A DNA stretch of 64,000 bases from Ptychodera flava (GCF_041260155.1 NC_091948.1:5623501-5687500), one strand, 5' to 3'. Counted from the first letter of the stretch, positions 11,685 through 25,100 are shown. The notes: generated from the sequence alone by a model not told the origin. A program made the numbers and translations.

Positions 11685-12882
11685 TATCTTTCTGGATTCT
11701 GCAAGAAGAGTGCCTTCCATTTATGTCCTCGACATTTAAAGTTTTATCATGTCTAGGAACTAGACCATCACTTAAACTCAGATTTTTTTTCATGAAAATA
11801 ATTAGAACTCAATTAAGGGTATCCCTTTTTTACATTCTTTTCCTGAAAATATATCATTTTATCAAATTATTTTCTTTCCAGTTTGTGTTTCTCTGAAATT
11901 TCATGATTTCTGTTTTCCAAAATTTAGGTTGGAATATTTCCAAAGAAAAGCCTGATTCCCTCTTGGTTTTCGTAAAAGGGAAACTCTTTTCTGTTCTGTT
12001 GAAGAGTAAATTTAAAGCAAAAGTGGAAAAACAATAAACGTACTATATACGTGTCTTTGTCTTCTGAAACATTCAGTCATGCTAACAAGCTCTTAGCTTT
12101 CAACGTTTTAGAATACTTTTTATCTTCAAGCCACACAACAAAACATTAGTAATGAAGGTTGTATTCTAATGTCCTCATGAATATTCTTTAAAAATCAGGA
12201 AAAAAATGATAAATCGGTCATACAGACATAAAATGATACTTACTTTCATCACATAAACTGGTCCGGATCGGCACGCACATATGTGACGTGAGGCCAAACA
12301 CACTTAGTTGCGTTTACTGTGCGCATGTTTTAATTATCCACGGCCCCTAATAGAATGTGATGTGATAAATTTAGACATGGAAGGCATGTCTAATGAAATT
12401 TCATGTTGCCAAAGCTTTAGCGATTCCCTATAACCGAAAGTGGTGTCAGGACTCTACAGACCCAATGGTCTGCAAGCAGCATAATGCAGCGCTGTAAATC
12501 CGTCGATCGATCATCTTATGAGTAACGTTACGGTTCCGACTCAATGTGGACGTCGAACCTGGCCATAAACCTGGAAGTTACCCCTAAACATAAGTTCAAT
12601 TGAATAAATATATACCGTATGATCTTCAGATAAAGACGGCTCGAAGCATCAAGCCATTCTTAGAAAGACGATAAATTTCCTTCATCACCTAAAAAGATTC
12701 CGTAAATTCCGAATCGGATCTACAGCGAAGCGTAAGGAAGACATCAATTGTAGCCTGAACTCTGCAGCGCCGTGGATGTGTTATCGAAAGTCGACAACAA
12801 AACAGAGTTTCCGCCGAGTGACGAAAGTTTAAAGGTATCTGACGAGCTCGATATGTGTCACTGCAAACATTAAAGTCCGTAA
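11685..12882. other. Intergenic stretch, nothing recognised
   Basis: AT-rich sequence with no supported exon, RNA gene or repeat. It separates gene 1 from the Harbinger-like MITE. Confidence 0.5.
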
Positions 12883-13695
12883 GGGAGCCGTCATTATTTA
12901 CGGCCGGGGGGGGGGAGGTCGGAGGAATTTCATCGAAAACTCAAAAATTCCGAGTAACCCCCGCAAACCATGATGAATTTGAGTAACCCACCTCTCTAAC
13001 ACAGACATTTTGACTGACCCCCCCATTTTGAAAAGTTAAATTTAAATACATGTATTTGTATAATTTACAAAAATACAGCAATAGTAAAGACCATTCAAAT
13101 CCTCTTGCACCCTGCTAGATTATCCTCCGTTATATCTCATGACGGTTGAAAAAGATGAAACCAACAAAATGAAATTCAAAGTCACAACAAAATATAGATA
13201 TAAAACGTCACATTATACACATCATCCAACCATATAGTATATTATTTAATATGGATGGGTACCATGACAAGGTCTTCACTAGCATATCTGACGGGGTAGA
13301 GTTTGAAAGTAGAAGGGAGAACATGCGGGAGCCTGAGGGGGAAAGTGTCAGAGGGGTTGTACCCTCTCTTGCCTGGAAAATTTTCAGAAATTGAAGTGTG
13401 CAATGGTGCAGTATGGTGCAATCTAAGAGGTGTTTTCAATGTGTATTTTTACTGAGTAAAACTGTCAGAATACCCCAAGGGGGAAAGGGGTTCCCCCTCT
13501 CGCATCGAAAATGTTTAGAAATTGGTTTGTGAAATGGTGCAATCTGAGAGGTGTTTCAATGCATTTCGCACCAAAACATGAGTAACCCCCTTCTTTCTCT
13601 CAACATTTTGTACCCCCTTGTAGCTTTCAATTTTTTGAGTGACCCCCGGCCCTCACATTCCTCCGACCCCCAGGCCGTAAATAATGATGACTTCT
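12883..13695. mobile_element. PIF/Harbinger-like MITE with TAA target duplication
   Basis: The left end GGGAGCCGTCATTATTTAC is mirrored at the right end with a few changes, and both ends pass inward into G-rich tracts and GGTCGGAGGAAT. TAA flanks both ends (12880-12882, 13696-13698). At 813 bp with no coding capacity it is a MITE. A partial relative lies at 15001-15205. The minus frames at 13242-13439 and 13556-13831 are chance frames inside it. Confidence 0.7.
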
Positions 13696-14400
13696 TAAGA
13701 TGTAAAAATTGACGACCGGGATCGCGACTTGCGAGTTTACACCAGCCGAGACCGGTGACAGCAGCAGAAAACTGTGGCCACAAGCATGCAATGAGGTATA
13801 CCTTTTTGCATGCTTGTAGCCATAAGTTCACTGATCATATCTCATTCAAATAAAAATATTATTTTTCTAAAGAAAACCAAATAAAAATTGAATTTATGTT
13901 AAAACACTTGTGTTTTTTGTCTGTGTTTGTTTTTTCTCTGGCTCGCTGGCTGGTAGGTTTTTCAAAAATCCAAGGACGGCAAACTAAAGAATTTTCTAAC
14001 TCTGATTACTGTAGCTGTCAGTCGCTAACTTAATGAAACCTGTCTCTGCCATGCCCGCCGATGGCCGACTTGTTTTGGCGTCGGAACTGCGCGAGACAAT
14101 GATTGACAAGTTCACGTGACGGAATCCGTATCTTTGATTGTTAAAGATGTCGTTAGGTGTATCAACATTTCAACTTGATCGGACTTATCATAGAAACAGT
14201 GAAAGTACCATGTAAAGTATTTGCATATCTCCTTGGCGATGGGCCGTTTTACTCATTAAATGAAAGCAACCCCGGGAAATAACGTTAAGATTGCGACATT
14301 ATTTTGCAATCTGTCACAATTATGTTTTATCCATCCACATCGAATGAAAAGCAAGAAGACTGTTCATGTGATAAATCTACAATCACATGGCATTTATCTC
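13696..14400. other. Intergenic stretch upstream of the duplicated unit
   Basis: No exon recognised. Recognisable similarity to the second copy starts only at about 14.40 kb, so the left duplication breakpoint is near the right edge of this stretch. Confidence 0.5.
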
Positions 14401-15000
14401 TCTTCACGTCATTGTATACTCGTATTTTTCGCGGAGCCAAACAACTTCTCACCTATGGCTCATGTCTCTCAGCGAAAAACACTTGTATTATATAGAAAAA
14501 TACAGTGGAATTATATATAATTATCACTTTATAGTTATTACTCTTTAGAGCCTGTACATATTTGTGATGTATTCCACTAATGGAATGGTCTGTGATGCCA
14601 CTCCCGGAAAAACTGTACTAAAATTTCCTAGTACCTTGGCCTCCGAGTATCTCACACACCACCGTTTTAAAACACCGATGAGTGATATAGATTGGAATGG
14701 GATGGAGTGGAATGGAGTGTAGCAATTGCAAGATCTGATACTTAAAAGTTTATAATTGCTTTTTGTTTAATGGCAACGACGAATACGTTGGTCGTACTTT
14801 TAAAACAATTGGTTTTGAGTATCACTTTTCTAATGGCTGCTGTTCCATCAAAAGTAAATTGGTGACATGCTGCCATAACGTTCATATGAAATTACATCGT
14901 CGCTAATAATTTTCATTAATACTTGCTGATGCACAATTAAGGTCGTGTATTTTACTGCTCTGACTGCTGCTCTGCTGATGAAAACGACGACCACGAAGAC

Positions 15001-15205
15001 AAGGGAGCCGTAATTTTTTATGGCCTTGAGAGTCGGAGGAATGTGAGGGGGTCACTCAATTAAAATTGAAAGCTACAAGGAGGGTTGCTCAAAATGTGGA
15101 GAGAAAGCAGGGGTACTGAATATTTGGTGCAAAATGAATTGAAACACCTCTCAGATTGCACTATTTCACACATCAATTTCTCAAAATTTTCAATGACTGC
15201 TCCCC
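15001..15205. mobile_element. Fragment of the Harbinger-like MITE, copy A only
   Basis: Begins AAGGGAGCCGTAATTTTTTA and matches the reverse of the right part of the element at 12883-13695 (GTCGGAGGAATGTGAG, then the TTGAAAGCTACAAG block). Copy B at about 54.35 kb passes from GAAGACAAC to the shared GATGGAAACCGATGAGAC without it, so it inserted after the duplication, or was lost from B. Confidence 0.65.
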
Positions 15206-15621
15206 GACAATCGCTTTGGTGTTGGATTTGATGAAAACCGATGAGACAATTGCGGAACCATGGAGCTTGACAAGCAGTCTTGATAACCACGACTGAAACC
15301 CACCAACACTATCTTTACATACTGATCTTCAAAGGTAACTGTGGATCATAAACAACCAGTCAAAGGACTGTTATGGAGAACGCGAGGTTGTTTTGCAGTG
15401 CGCTTGCGTGTAATCGTGCCATAATCGCCATTACTAGTGTTCTCATAGAAACTTTTCTATTAAAGTGACAATTCAAATTCATGAAAACAATCAGAGTCAC
15501 GGTCAATCACAGTCAAATATCTATCTCTTTTCGATGTAATACTGGCAGGGCAATAATTTTCTTCTTCTATATTCCTTCTTTTGTGATAATCATGCGTATG
15601 TGTGAATTTTTGCTTATTATG

Positions 15622-15656
<35 letters not shown>

Positions 15657-15657
15657 C
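15622..15657. repeat. (AAC)n microsatellite
   Basis: Twelve AAC units upstream of gene 2A. At the same place copy B has only AGCAGCAAG, so the array expanded in A or shrank in B. Confidence 0.9.
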
Positions 15658-16046
15658 TTATTCCAAACTCCTCTCCAGTTGCATGTCGAATGTCACGGCC
15701 CTTCGAAACCGACTACCTGCTTGATTCCTCGTAGGTGAACGTCTCATTCTTGCACTTAGAATATGTGTCACAGGCAATGGCTACTCAATTTATTTGAGGA
15801 TAGTAATTTCCGTTGTGTCGTAGTTAATACTTGTCGACGGGGATTTATAATCTTACAGCCTATTACAAGTGGGTGCCAGACTGATTATTATCCTGAAAAG
15901 ATCAATCGGGTCAAACGGACACTATCGAGACGGAAATCATGCCAGGAAGAAATTTACTGCAATTAACCTTTCGTAAAATTAATAAAAGCTTACAAGAGTC
16001 TACGGTGACACAACTGAACCAAATTGTTGTGTTGTTCGCATCAAAG

Positions 16047-16113
16047 ATGAGCTTCGTAATCTTCATTTGTTTGTTCGGAGTCTTCGGTCCGTTAGTAACA
16101 AGTAATGCCATCG
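16047..16113 (+). CDS. Gene 2A exon 1: signal peptide
   Basis: The ATG at 16047 gives [20 protein letters not shown], a good signal peptide, and ends at ATCG|GTAAGT, phase 1. An upstream in-frame ATG at 15939 is open in both copies and would add 36 residues before the hydrophobic core. I prefer the inner start because signal cores normally lie near the N terminus. Confidence 0.7.
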
Positions 16114-19100
16114 GTAAGTAACGTCATAATGAAACTTGGACTTTGTCTCTATTACGCCCTCGAACGTTTGAGAAACAACATGTTCCCTGCCAACCATATG
16201 AAGATACAGGCTTTCCGTCGATAGTCAATGCATATACCACTTTGACTGCAAACATGTTAAACATTTACTGATAATTCAAAAATACAACCTTGGGGAACTA
16301 CTCCGAAAAGGAAGCACGCCGGTTTTCGGCGATTCAGTGTCATGAAAACTAAGTTAAAAAAGTTTATGCCATACCTGAAAGTAGCATGTAAGACATCTTT
16401 TGAAAATGGAAGTTGCTCCCACATTTGTCCTTCATAATCAAGTGTGAAAATCCAGGGTTATAAATATTTACAATGATCTAATATTTACAGATAAAATACT
16501 ATAAAAATGCCAGTCATTATTCGTATGTTGGAAAAAAAGACATTTTTGACAAGAAAAGCCAATGAAATTATGATAACCGTATCTTCAAGATAACTTCATA
16601 TAAATTAATAGCTGCAGACCTGAGAAGAATGATAAGACTATCAAAGTCCGAACATCTGTCAACAACGGACACCTTACTAAAATTACTTGCCTGGGATGGG
16701 GACGAGACGATATGGTGTTCTGAGATCTGCTAACTATTGCTAGCCCAGAACATGTCTGACGATTTAGGAAGGAAATCAACGAAATTAAGTGCTGGAAACG
16801 CTTTCACAGATGTTTCGCTTCCTTCATCGCCCGCTTTTCTTGTCACCTGACAGGCAATTTTCTTGTGAAAGGCGAAGAACCTCGATACTGGCAAAGCACA
16901 ACTTCTCTGAGGAGATGTATGTGGGCGGAGGCTATGACTGTGAGAAAGATGGACGTTTCAAACCCTTGCAATGCTACAATAACGGTATCTGTGGATGCGT
17001 TAACGCTTAGGGAGCATTCGTTATTTACGGGGAGGGGGGGGTCGGTGGAAATCAGGGGGGGGGTTGACTTTTACAAAACCGCTTTTCAGGGGGGGTCAAA
17101 TTTTACAATCAATGATTGAAGGGGGGGGGTCAAATTTTACAAAGGTTTGTGTTGAGTTATGGAAAACAAAATTGACTTTGGAATTTCACCGAAATGTTGC
17201 TTGTGTAACCGATGTTTCGAGACGGCAGAATAATAACCGACCGAAGCTCAGCCAAATTTATTTCTCTAGCAGGGCCAACAAGTCCGAGACTGGCATTAAC
17301 CTCTCTAGAGCAGCAACAGAGCATGTAGCCCTGAGTACAGGTCTGTGTGTTCCTGGCGTATACGGCCTCCACCACGCTGCCCTGCAACGGTCTGTGGAGA
17401 TAACTGGGGTCTCTGCAGCGAGATTCAAAATGGGGATCGCCATGGGTAAACAACTTGTCGAGTATGTTATGTTTCAGAAAATGAGCGGTTTTGGACGTTA
17501 GGAGAAGTCAATCGCATCTTTTCTGGGATTGGTTAGGAGGTAAAGGTAGGCAGGGAAAGGATTTTGCCCCAATAGAGCAGAATTTCGGCCAAAAAGACCG
17601 TTTAGTCTTCATTGCGGTCCAGATCCAGGCCGCAGAGACCTCAAGTCTGTTCAAAGACCATTGCAGGGCTGTGGTAGAGGCCATATAATTGCTGGAACAC
17701 ACGTGCACACACCTGTACGCAGGGCTACACAGCCATGAGGGCACACAGTCCATGTAGCCGACAATGAGATGCAAATGATATGCGGTCAAGGTCTCCTCAA
17801 CTAACTTTCAGCTGGTTCTTCACTTTCTACAAAGGCACAGACTTATTCTACCTGCAACTTAAAACTGATAGTGATTTGTAGCTCATTCTTTACTATTTTT
17901 CATAGTTTTTGATAGCCGGTAACACACACTTCGTGTTCGTGTCGGCTACATGGACGATCTGCCGAAATGAGGAACCAACACACAGTCATATAATGTAACA
18001 AACAACTTCTGTATATATTGTGTCAAATATCGGGGTCTACATACAAAATAGTAAAACCGTACCCAAAACTATAAATATTACTCCATGGTAACAGTAACCG
18101 TACTGATCGACCTCCCGACGGCAGGAGTCGAACACACTTTCAGAACAAAACTCTGTTCAAACCCTTTCTAAATGCTTAACAATTTCTATGGAAAACTTAA
18201 CGGTACCGCAGAGGTACCTCAGACTTGACGACGCGGCTGGGAAACACAAATAGTTCACACGCGACTTTAACTAATGTTCGATGATGAGCACAATTTAAGT
18301 CCCGTGTAATGTCTGCACATGAAAGTCGGCGACAACACACGCAATTCACTGCTAAGCAGCGTCCAGTTCAGCTACCACGGGAGCAGCCATCTTACTAATA
18401 TTCTTAGATCTTTTGTTTACTTCCGGTCGGGACATGCCGAACTAATCTGAAGTCTTACTCTGCTAACTCCGCGCATCGACAAAAGTTCAGTGGAACAATC
18501 ATAAATAATGTTCTCATGACAATCTCAGACATCTGACTGAACTCATAAACGGAATAAAGTTCACAGTTAACACACAATTTGCTGCAGAAAGATCAGCTTT
18601 CAACTTGTGGTGATATTATCATCTTAGCAGTGCGTATATTGCAAATATACGGCACGGCTTTCACTTGTGTGAGCAATGTTCGTTCCATCGACTAAAGTAA
18701 AGTAGAGCATGGCGTAGGGTTTAAATAAACTGTCCGATCCGCACAAAATTCGATCTCTGCCACTCACCGGTTTCTTTACATATCTGCTGACTTGAGTAAG
18801 ACTCAAAATAGAGAAATATCTGACTTAAAAAGCACACGCTGACACTCAAACCTTCCAGTGCCAGTGCAGCATGTAACGTAAAAACTCTCTGGAAAGTTCC
18901 CGTCTTGGACTCCCTAGGTATACAGTGATAACACACAAGAACTCCCAGGCAAAATAGAAAATACACAGGTCCTCCATACATAATCTATGAGAAGCTATGA
19001 ATAATTTCTTTTAAATACAAAACTAGCTAAATCTGTGTATTTATAGATTCTTGATTATTGATATTAATGTACTTGATAAGACTAGGGTAGTTATCAGTGC

Positions 19101-22100
19101 ATGTGTGAGCAAGAAATATGATTTTGGAATTTCACCGAATTGTTAATTCACTATCTTGTCAGAGGAAACTATGAATAATTTTTTTCCATAACATAACTAG
19201 TTAAATCTGTGTATTTATGTACGCTTGATTATTGATATTAATTTACTTGATTAGACTAGGGTGGTAACAAGTGGATGTTTGTGCAAGAAATTTGATTTTG
19301 GAATGTCACCGAAATGTTGATTCACTATCTTGTATATATGGAAACTATGAATAATTTTTTTCCAATATAAAACTAGGTAAATCTGTGTATTTATGTACTC
19401 TTGATTATTGATATTAGTGTGCTTGATTAGACTACAGCGATTACAAGTTCATGTGTGTGCAAAAATTTGATTTTGGCATTTCACCAAAAATGTTGATTCT
19501 CTAGTATGTGAGGAAACTTTTTCAGCCCGGGGCCACAGGGTGCGAAGGGTTAATGAATCAAATCTGATGAATTTTTTTTTTTGGGGGGGGGGGGTCACAT
19601 TTTACAATTGATGAATTGAGGGGGGGTCAAATTTTAGAAATTTGATTTGGAGGGGGGGTCGCTTTTACGTTTCATTTGTCGCTCAAATTCCACCGCCCCC
19701 CCCTCCCCGTAAATAACGAATGCTCCCTTATGGCAACTTTATTTCAAGAACGGCAACTCCTCCGAATAGAGATCCACCTGTTTGTAAAGGTAAAAGGTTT
19801 ACTTTTCATCAAAGTCTCTCAATCTCTGTCTCTGTCTGTCTATCTCTGTCTCTCCCCTCTCTGTATGTCTCTGTCTGTTTGTCTGTCTCCCCTCTGTTTG
19901 TCTGTCGGTCTCTCTCTGTCTGTCTGTCTCCCCTCTGTCTGTCTGTCTGTCTGTCTGTCTCGCTCTCTCTCTCAACATGTCTGTCACTAGTTTTATCCAT
20001 TGTATGTTGATTTCTGACACCGAAATTACATTACCGCTACGTTCATGAGTTACAAATAGTAACCATTATATAAGGGAAAGGAATTGACCATTATTTCTTG
20101 TTTAGAGGGGGCAGAAAAAAGAAATACACACAAGATTTAAACATTTGTCTTCGAAGTCGACAGTGCATGTATATACGTTTTCCCCTAAAAATTCTGCCCT
20201 TTTTTAGAATCTAGTCTGTTGAATAACTTCTTACCAAAATAGCAAGGGAGTCATAAATTCTGCTCCCATCGTTTGTCATTAGTTCACCCTCTCGAGATAT
20301 AATAGTATTTCCCTTAACCCTTGACTCGTCGGAAAATTAGGTCTGAAGCCCGGTCATTGTCCACTGAGTGAAATCACCAGTTCCTGTGATATGGTATGTA
20401 ACAGCGACGCTGAGTGTCCTACGAATTTGAAGTGTTGTGACACGGACTGCGGGAAAACATGTGTCGAACCAAAGCAAGGCAAGTGTTACCTTTCTCTACG
20501 ACTTATTATAACAACATTAATAAGAATAATAATAATGGGTTCTTATATAGCGCACATATCCACAGGTACATGTGCTCAAGGCGCTTTACAATTATTATTA
20601 ACACTGGTCACTGGACCTAATATGATACCACTCAACTTCACATGTGCAGCCAATAAGCGCAGCAGAGCTAAACGCACACATTACAACCACTGTCCTACAA
20701 GGTACCCATCACTCCTGGGTTGGTAGAAGCAATGAGGAATAAAGAGCCTTGCTCAAGGACACAACACCATGGCCATGTCGGGGCTCGAACTCACCATCCC
20801 GTGATCGTGAGTCCACTGCTCTAGCCACTGGCCTATCATTGCCTCCTCCATCGTGTACAAGATGTTACATTCAGATAACTGTACAAAGTGTTACAGTGTT
20901 CGAAAAAAGTGTTCGTGGGAATTTGAGAAGCTGTCAAATGTCCGGGGACAGGGCACTCAAACCCCCGATTTGGGGACAGGTATGAGTGTTCAATGAGGTC
21001 AAAACCGCTGTACATATGAGTATACCCTTGCTGTTCGCATGCGCCTCGCGAGCGTTGAACCAACATGTCTTGGCTTTAGAGGTAACGCTTGTCCGTGACA
21101 ACAAACTAAGATAGTGTTTGTTCTTTAACAACTTTATAGTAGCGATGGTGTCCATTTTAATATGTACCAGTATCGATGTCGGGCACGAACTAGAATGCAG
21201 AGTATGTGTAGTCCTGTCCAAAGACTGTACAAGATATGGATAAGGTCAAGAGTACTACACAAAGTTAAGACCATACAAAATATGGACAAAGAAACAAAGT
21301 CACTCTTTTTTACCTCTTTGTCATATCAAGAAAATTTGGAATATTTACATGAACTCAGACAGGGTATAAAATGACCTTGGTACATAACTGGAAAGGTGTC
21401 AAAAATTACCCCTTTGCTCAAGACGCATGATTTGATCTGTGACCTCCACACAAAATGAACTTCCCTGTTCCGACTTGCTTTCCTATGACAAATAAACATT
21501 GCCAAAATATTAGGAAAACTGCTAAGGCACCGCCAATTAATATTTGATCACAAAAGCTTGCATGAGGTCCAAACTTTTGTGACAGTGTATGTTCTGCCAT
21601 GCATGGTGGAAGTTGTATAACTTGATTTTTTTGGTACAGAAGGTAAAAAATGTTTTCAGTGAATGTTTAATCTTGTCTGGCTGCAAGCAGAGTTAAAGAA
21701 GTGAGTGCACTGTGGACCAGAATTTTAGCGTGTTTCAAGAAGCGAAACAAAAAAAACTACTTTCCTATAAAAAAAATCATGAAATAAGGTAAAAAAAGAG
21801 CGATTTGTCCCTTTAACAGCCAAGTAGGCGAATGGCGCACATCATAGACGCGAAGGAGCGCTATTAAACACTATAAGTGCCTTGGTTGAAAGCTAATACA
21901 GCACTGACAAGGCGATATGTAAAGCCGAGGTGTATGTGCGTAATAAATCGATCTGCTTCTCCTGAATTTCATGTTATGTTACACCAGTTAATGAATGTTT
22001 GACGTTTTGAACTCTTCAAAAACTATCTGTATTTGGTTGACGTAAGGCCGCATTCACAAACACCTGGGGGTGGGGGGGCCGCAGGAGATTCTAAAAAATG

Positions 22101-25100
22101 TTCGCAGATTTTTTCAAATGCCCCTTACAAACTCACAATGCGTTCAGGTCCCCCCTTCTGACTTGCTTTAATTTTGAAGTTCCCATCCCTAGGCCCTAAA
22201 AGATGGGTAAAATGTGGCCGATATGGTGCTTTGTCCAAAAATATTAAATCATAATACATTGGAGTCTATTGGGCAAGCTATTAACATTTTCTCCATTAAA
22301 TACAAGCTATATTTACACATTTATATGTGTTTGATAATTCATGTAAACGTACCTTGCTTGAAGTGGCACGTAAAAAGTGCATGTTTGTACAATAAAATTT
22401 GCTTTTTGGATTTCATCGATAATGTTGATTCACCATACATGGAAGTCTATGAGAAAATTATAAACAATATTTTTCAAATATAAAACTAGTAATATCTGTG
22501 CATTTGCAGACGTTTAGTAATCGATATAAATGTACTTGATTAGCATACGATGGTTACAAATGAACATGAATGTGTAAAAGAAATATAATTTTGGAATTTC
22601 ACCGAAAATGTTGAGTTGTGAAGTCTACGACAAAACTATGAATAACTTTTTCCAATGTAAAACTTACTGTTCATGTGCATATATAGACGTTGGATGATTG
22701 ACATAAATGTACTTGATTAGCATAGGGGGTTACAAGTGCATATATGCACATTTTGAATTTTGCCGAAAATTTGATCCAATGTATATGGGAGTCTATGAGA
22801 AAACTATGAATATCTCTTTTACAATACTTAACTAACTAAATCTGTGCTTTTATAAGTGTTTGACAGTTGATACAAGTGTCCTTGATTCAAATAGGGTTTT
22901 TGAAAGTTCTGATGTGGACAACAAATATGATATAATTGGAATTTCTCATAAAAATTATTATTTCACTTCCAGGGCTCGAAATTAACTTTTTCCCAACTGG
23001 GCTACCATTTTCTGAAGTTGGTAGCCCAGTGGCAATGGCTGGTAGCCCATGCATTTTGTAGTTTTGGGATATTTTTTCCTTAACCAGGCAAGAAAAGACC
23101 TATTTTTCAAGATTCTGCCCATGAAGTGAATTTCTATTCATCTGATGTGAATACTTGCACACCTTTAATACCCGAAGGAAACAGTAATAAGTTATGATTG
23201 GACAGCTGTGACACTCAAAAGTTTGGTGACCTATTGACATCCCGTTTCATACTCAGAGTTGTATGCAAATTTTGATAGTCGCCATGACAACGACTTTTTC
23301 TCATCCGATGAGACAGCAGGGCTAAAAATAGAGCATGGGCTTTCTATGCAGGGGAGGAGACAATAATTTCCGTGTAACTGTGATTGATACATTATGATCT
23401 AAAATATAACATTTTTGTAACATTTTATTAGTACTCAACATACACTATCAGAGAGTGTTGTAAGGTATAGTACTCTTAGTACAAAGTGGGAAAATTACAT
23501 AATTACATAACTGAATTGCATCAGTGAATGCACTAAATGCAACAATGAACATACATGAGTAAATAACTTTGCAAAGTATCTAACTAATCTAATATAGCGA
23601 AATGCATTTCCATCGGCCATCATTTCCTGTGCCTGTCAACGAAGTACATCAGTTCACAGGTTCAGATACTGAAACTTTGCAATTTTCATAACAAAGTTAT
23701 AGTCTGGACTTTCTGTGTCGAGATAGCTGGCTAGTTGGGTATGACTGCATTCAGCTCGTCCCAGTGAAGGACATCGCAAGCCAAGTTCTAGTTCTGACTG
23801 AACTTCATGTCCTAGGCTTTGGTAGTCCGTGTGGGCTACCATTTCATGAATTTTGGTAGCCCCAGGGAAAAGTTGGTAGTCTGTGGACGTGGGACTACCG
23901 CTAATTTCGATCCCTGACTTCTCATGGTAGTCTACATGTAAAGTATTATACATTTTCCTTGACAAAACCTGCTATATCTGTAATATACATGTATATATTT
24001 AAGTGTTGTTACATACTGACTTTTTGGCTGAAATAAGTTTCTCAATACACGATAACAGTGCTCTCTCCACAATTTCAAGCCAAACTATAAATGAAGGTAA
24101 ACATTACAGCTATTGTCCTTTTTGCGATCACATAAGAAAGGTTTGGAAACAGAATGTCAGGAAAACTGGACATATTTGTATTTGTATAAAAGGGACATTA
24201 GGTGTACCCTGGGCAATCAAGTATGTTTTGTTCTGTGTATCGACTGCAGTTTCTTGTTCTACTTCCAAAGCATGCTAGAATAACAAAATTCAGTTTGGCA
24301 AATATATGCAAGTGTAAAGACCATAATCATTGTTATAGATGACAAATTGATTCTCTTCGGAACTTGAATTCAATTTTAAACAGTAACAATACTGACTGTA
24401 AAGTTAAGTGTTAAAGGATAGAACACCAATTAAACGCCTTTTGTAACACTTTTTGAACGCGTCTAGACGTTCAGAAATTTAACACTACGTGTTCAACCAA
24501 TGTTCAATTTTTAACACACGTGTGCAGATTTTGAACACTTCGTGTTCATCAGACATTATATTGAACACCATGTGTTCATATCTGAACACACGTTGCACAT
24601 GAAATGCGTTCAAAAAATTGAACGCATTTACGCGTTCAAAGGGCTGTAACACTTTTTGAACGCATGGACGCCGTTCAACGATAAGTGTGTTAAAGGTTAG
24701 AACACATGATATGCACTTGTTGAACACCTTTAATTTTGGGCGTTCATGGGGTGTTCAAGCCTGGAAATAACAAAACAGACCACTTATATTCAGTAAAATT
24801 ATTTTATTTAAAATACACAAAATCCCTTTGTAAAATACAATTATTTAGTGTCAATTGGGCACATAAACACCGTTGGTGTTTTCCTCAGACAAACTTTACA
24901 AAGTGGCCATATGGCCACTTTGTAAAGTTTGTCAGAGGAAAACACCAACGCTAATTAACACCTTCCTATCAAAACATAAACAAAAGAAAATCCCCATAAA
25001 CACTGTAGATCGTTTTCAAACAATATGAACAAAGTAGTGACAAAACAGGTTTTACTTATAATTGTGGATTACGTTATATATTGATACTTGCAAAAACGTA

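Noticed and set aside
17064..17501. 145-codon plus frame inside the element in the Tg1 exon
   Set aside because: No transposase or other domain, begins in G-rich TIR sequence; probably chance.
19676..20020. Ser/Val/Cys/Leu-rich plus frames and Arg/Gln/Thr/Asp-rich minus frames
   Set aside because: Translation of the TCTG-type microsatellite; no conservation beyond the repeat.
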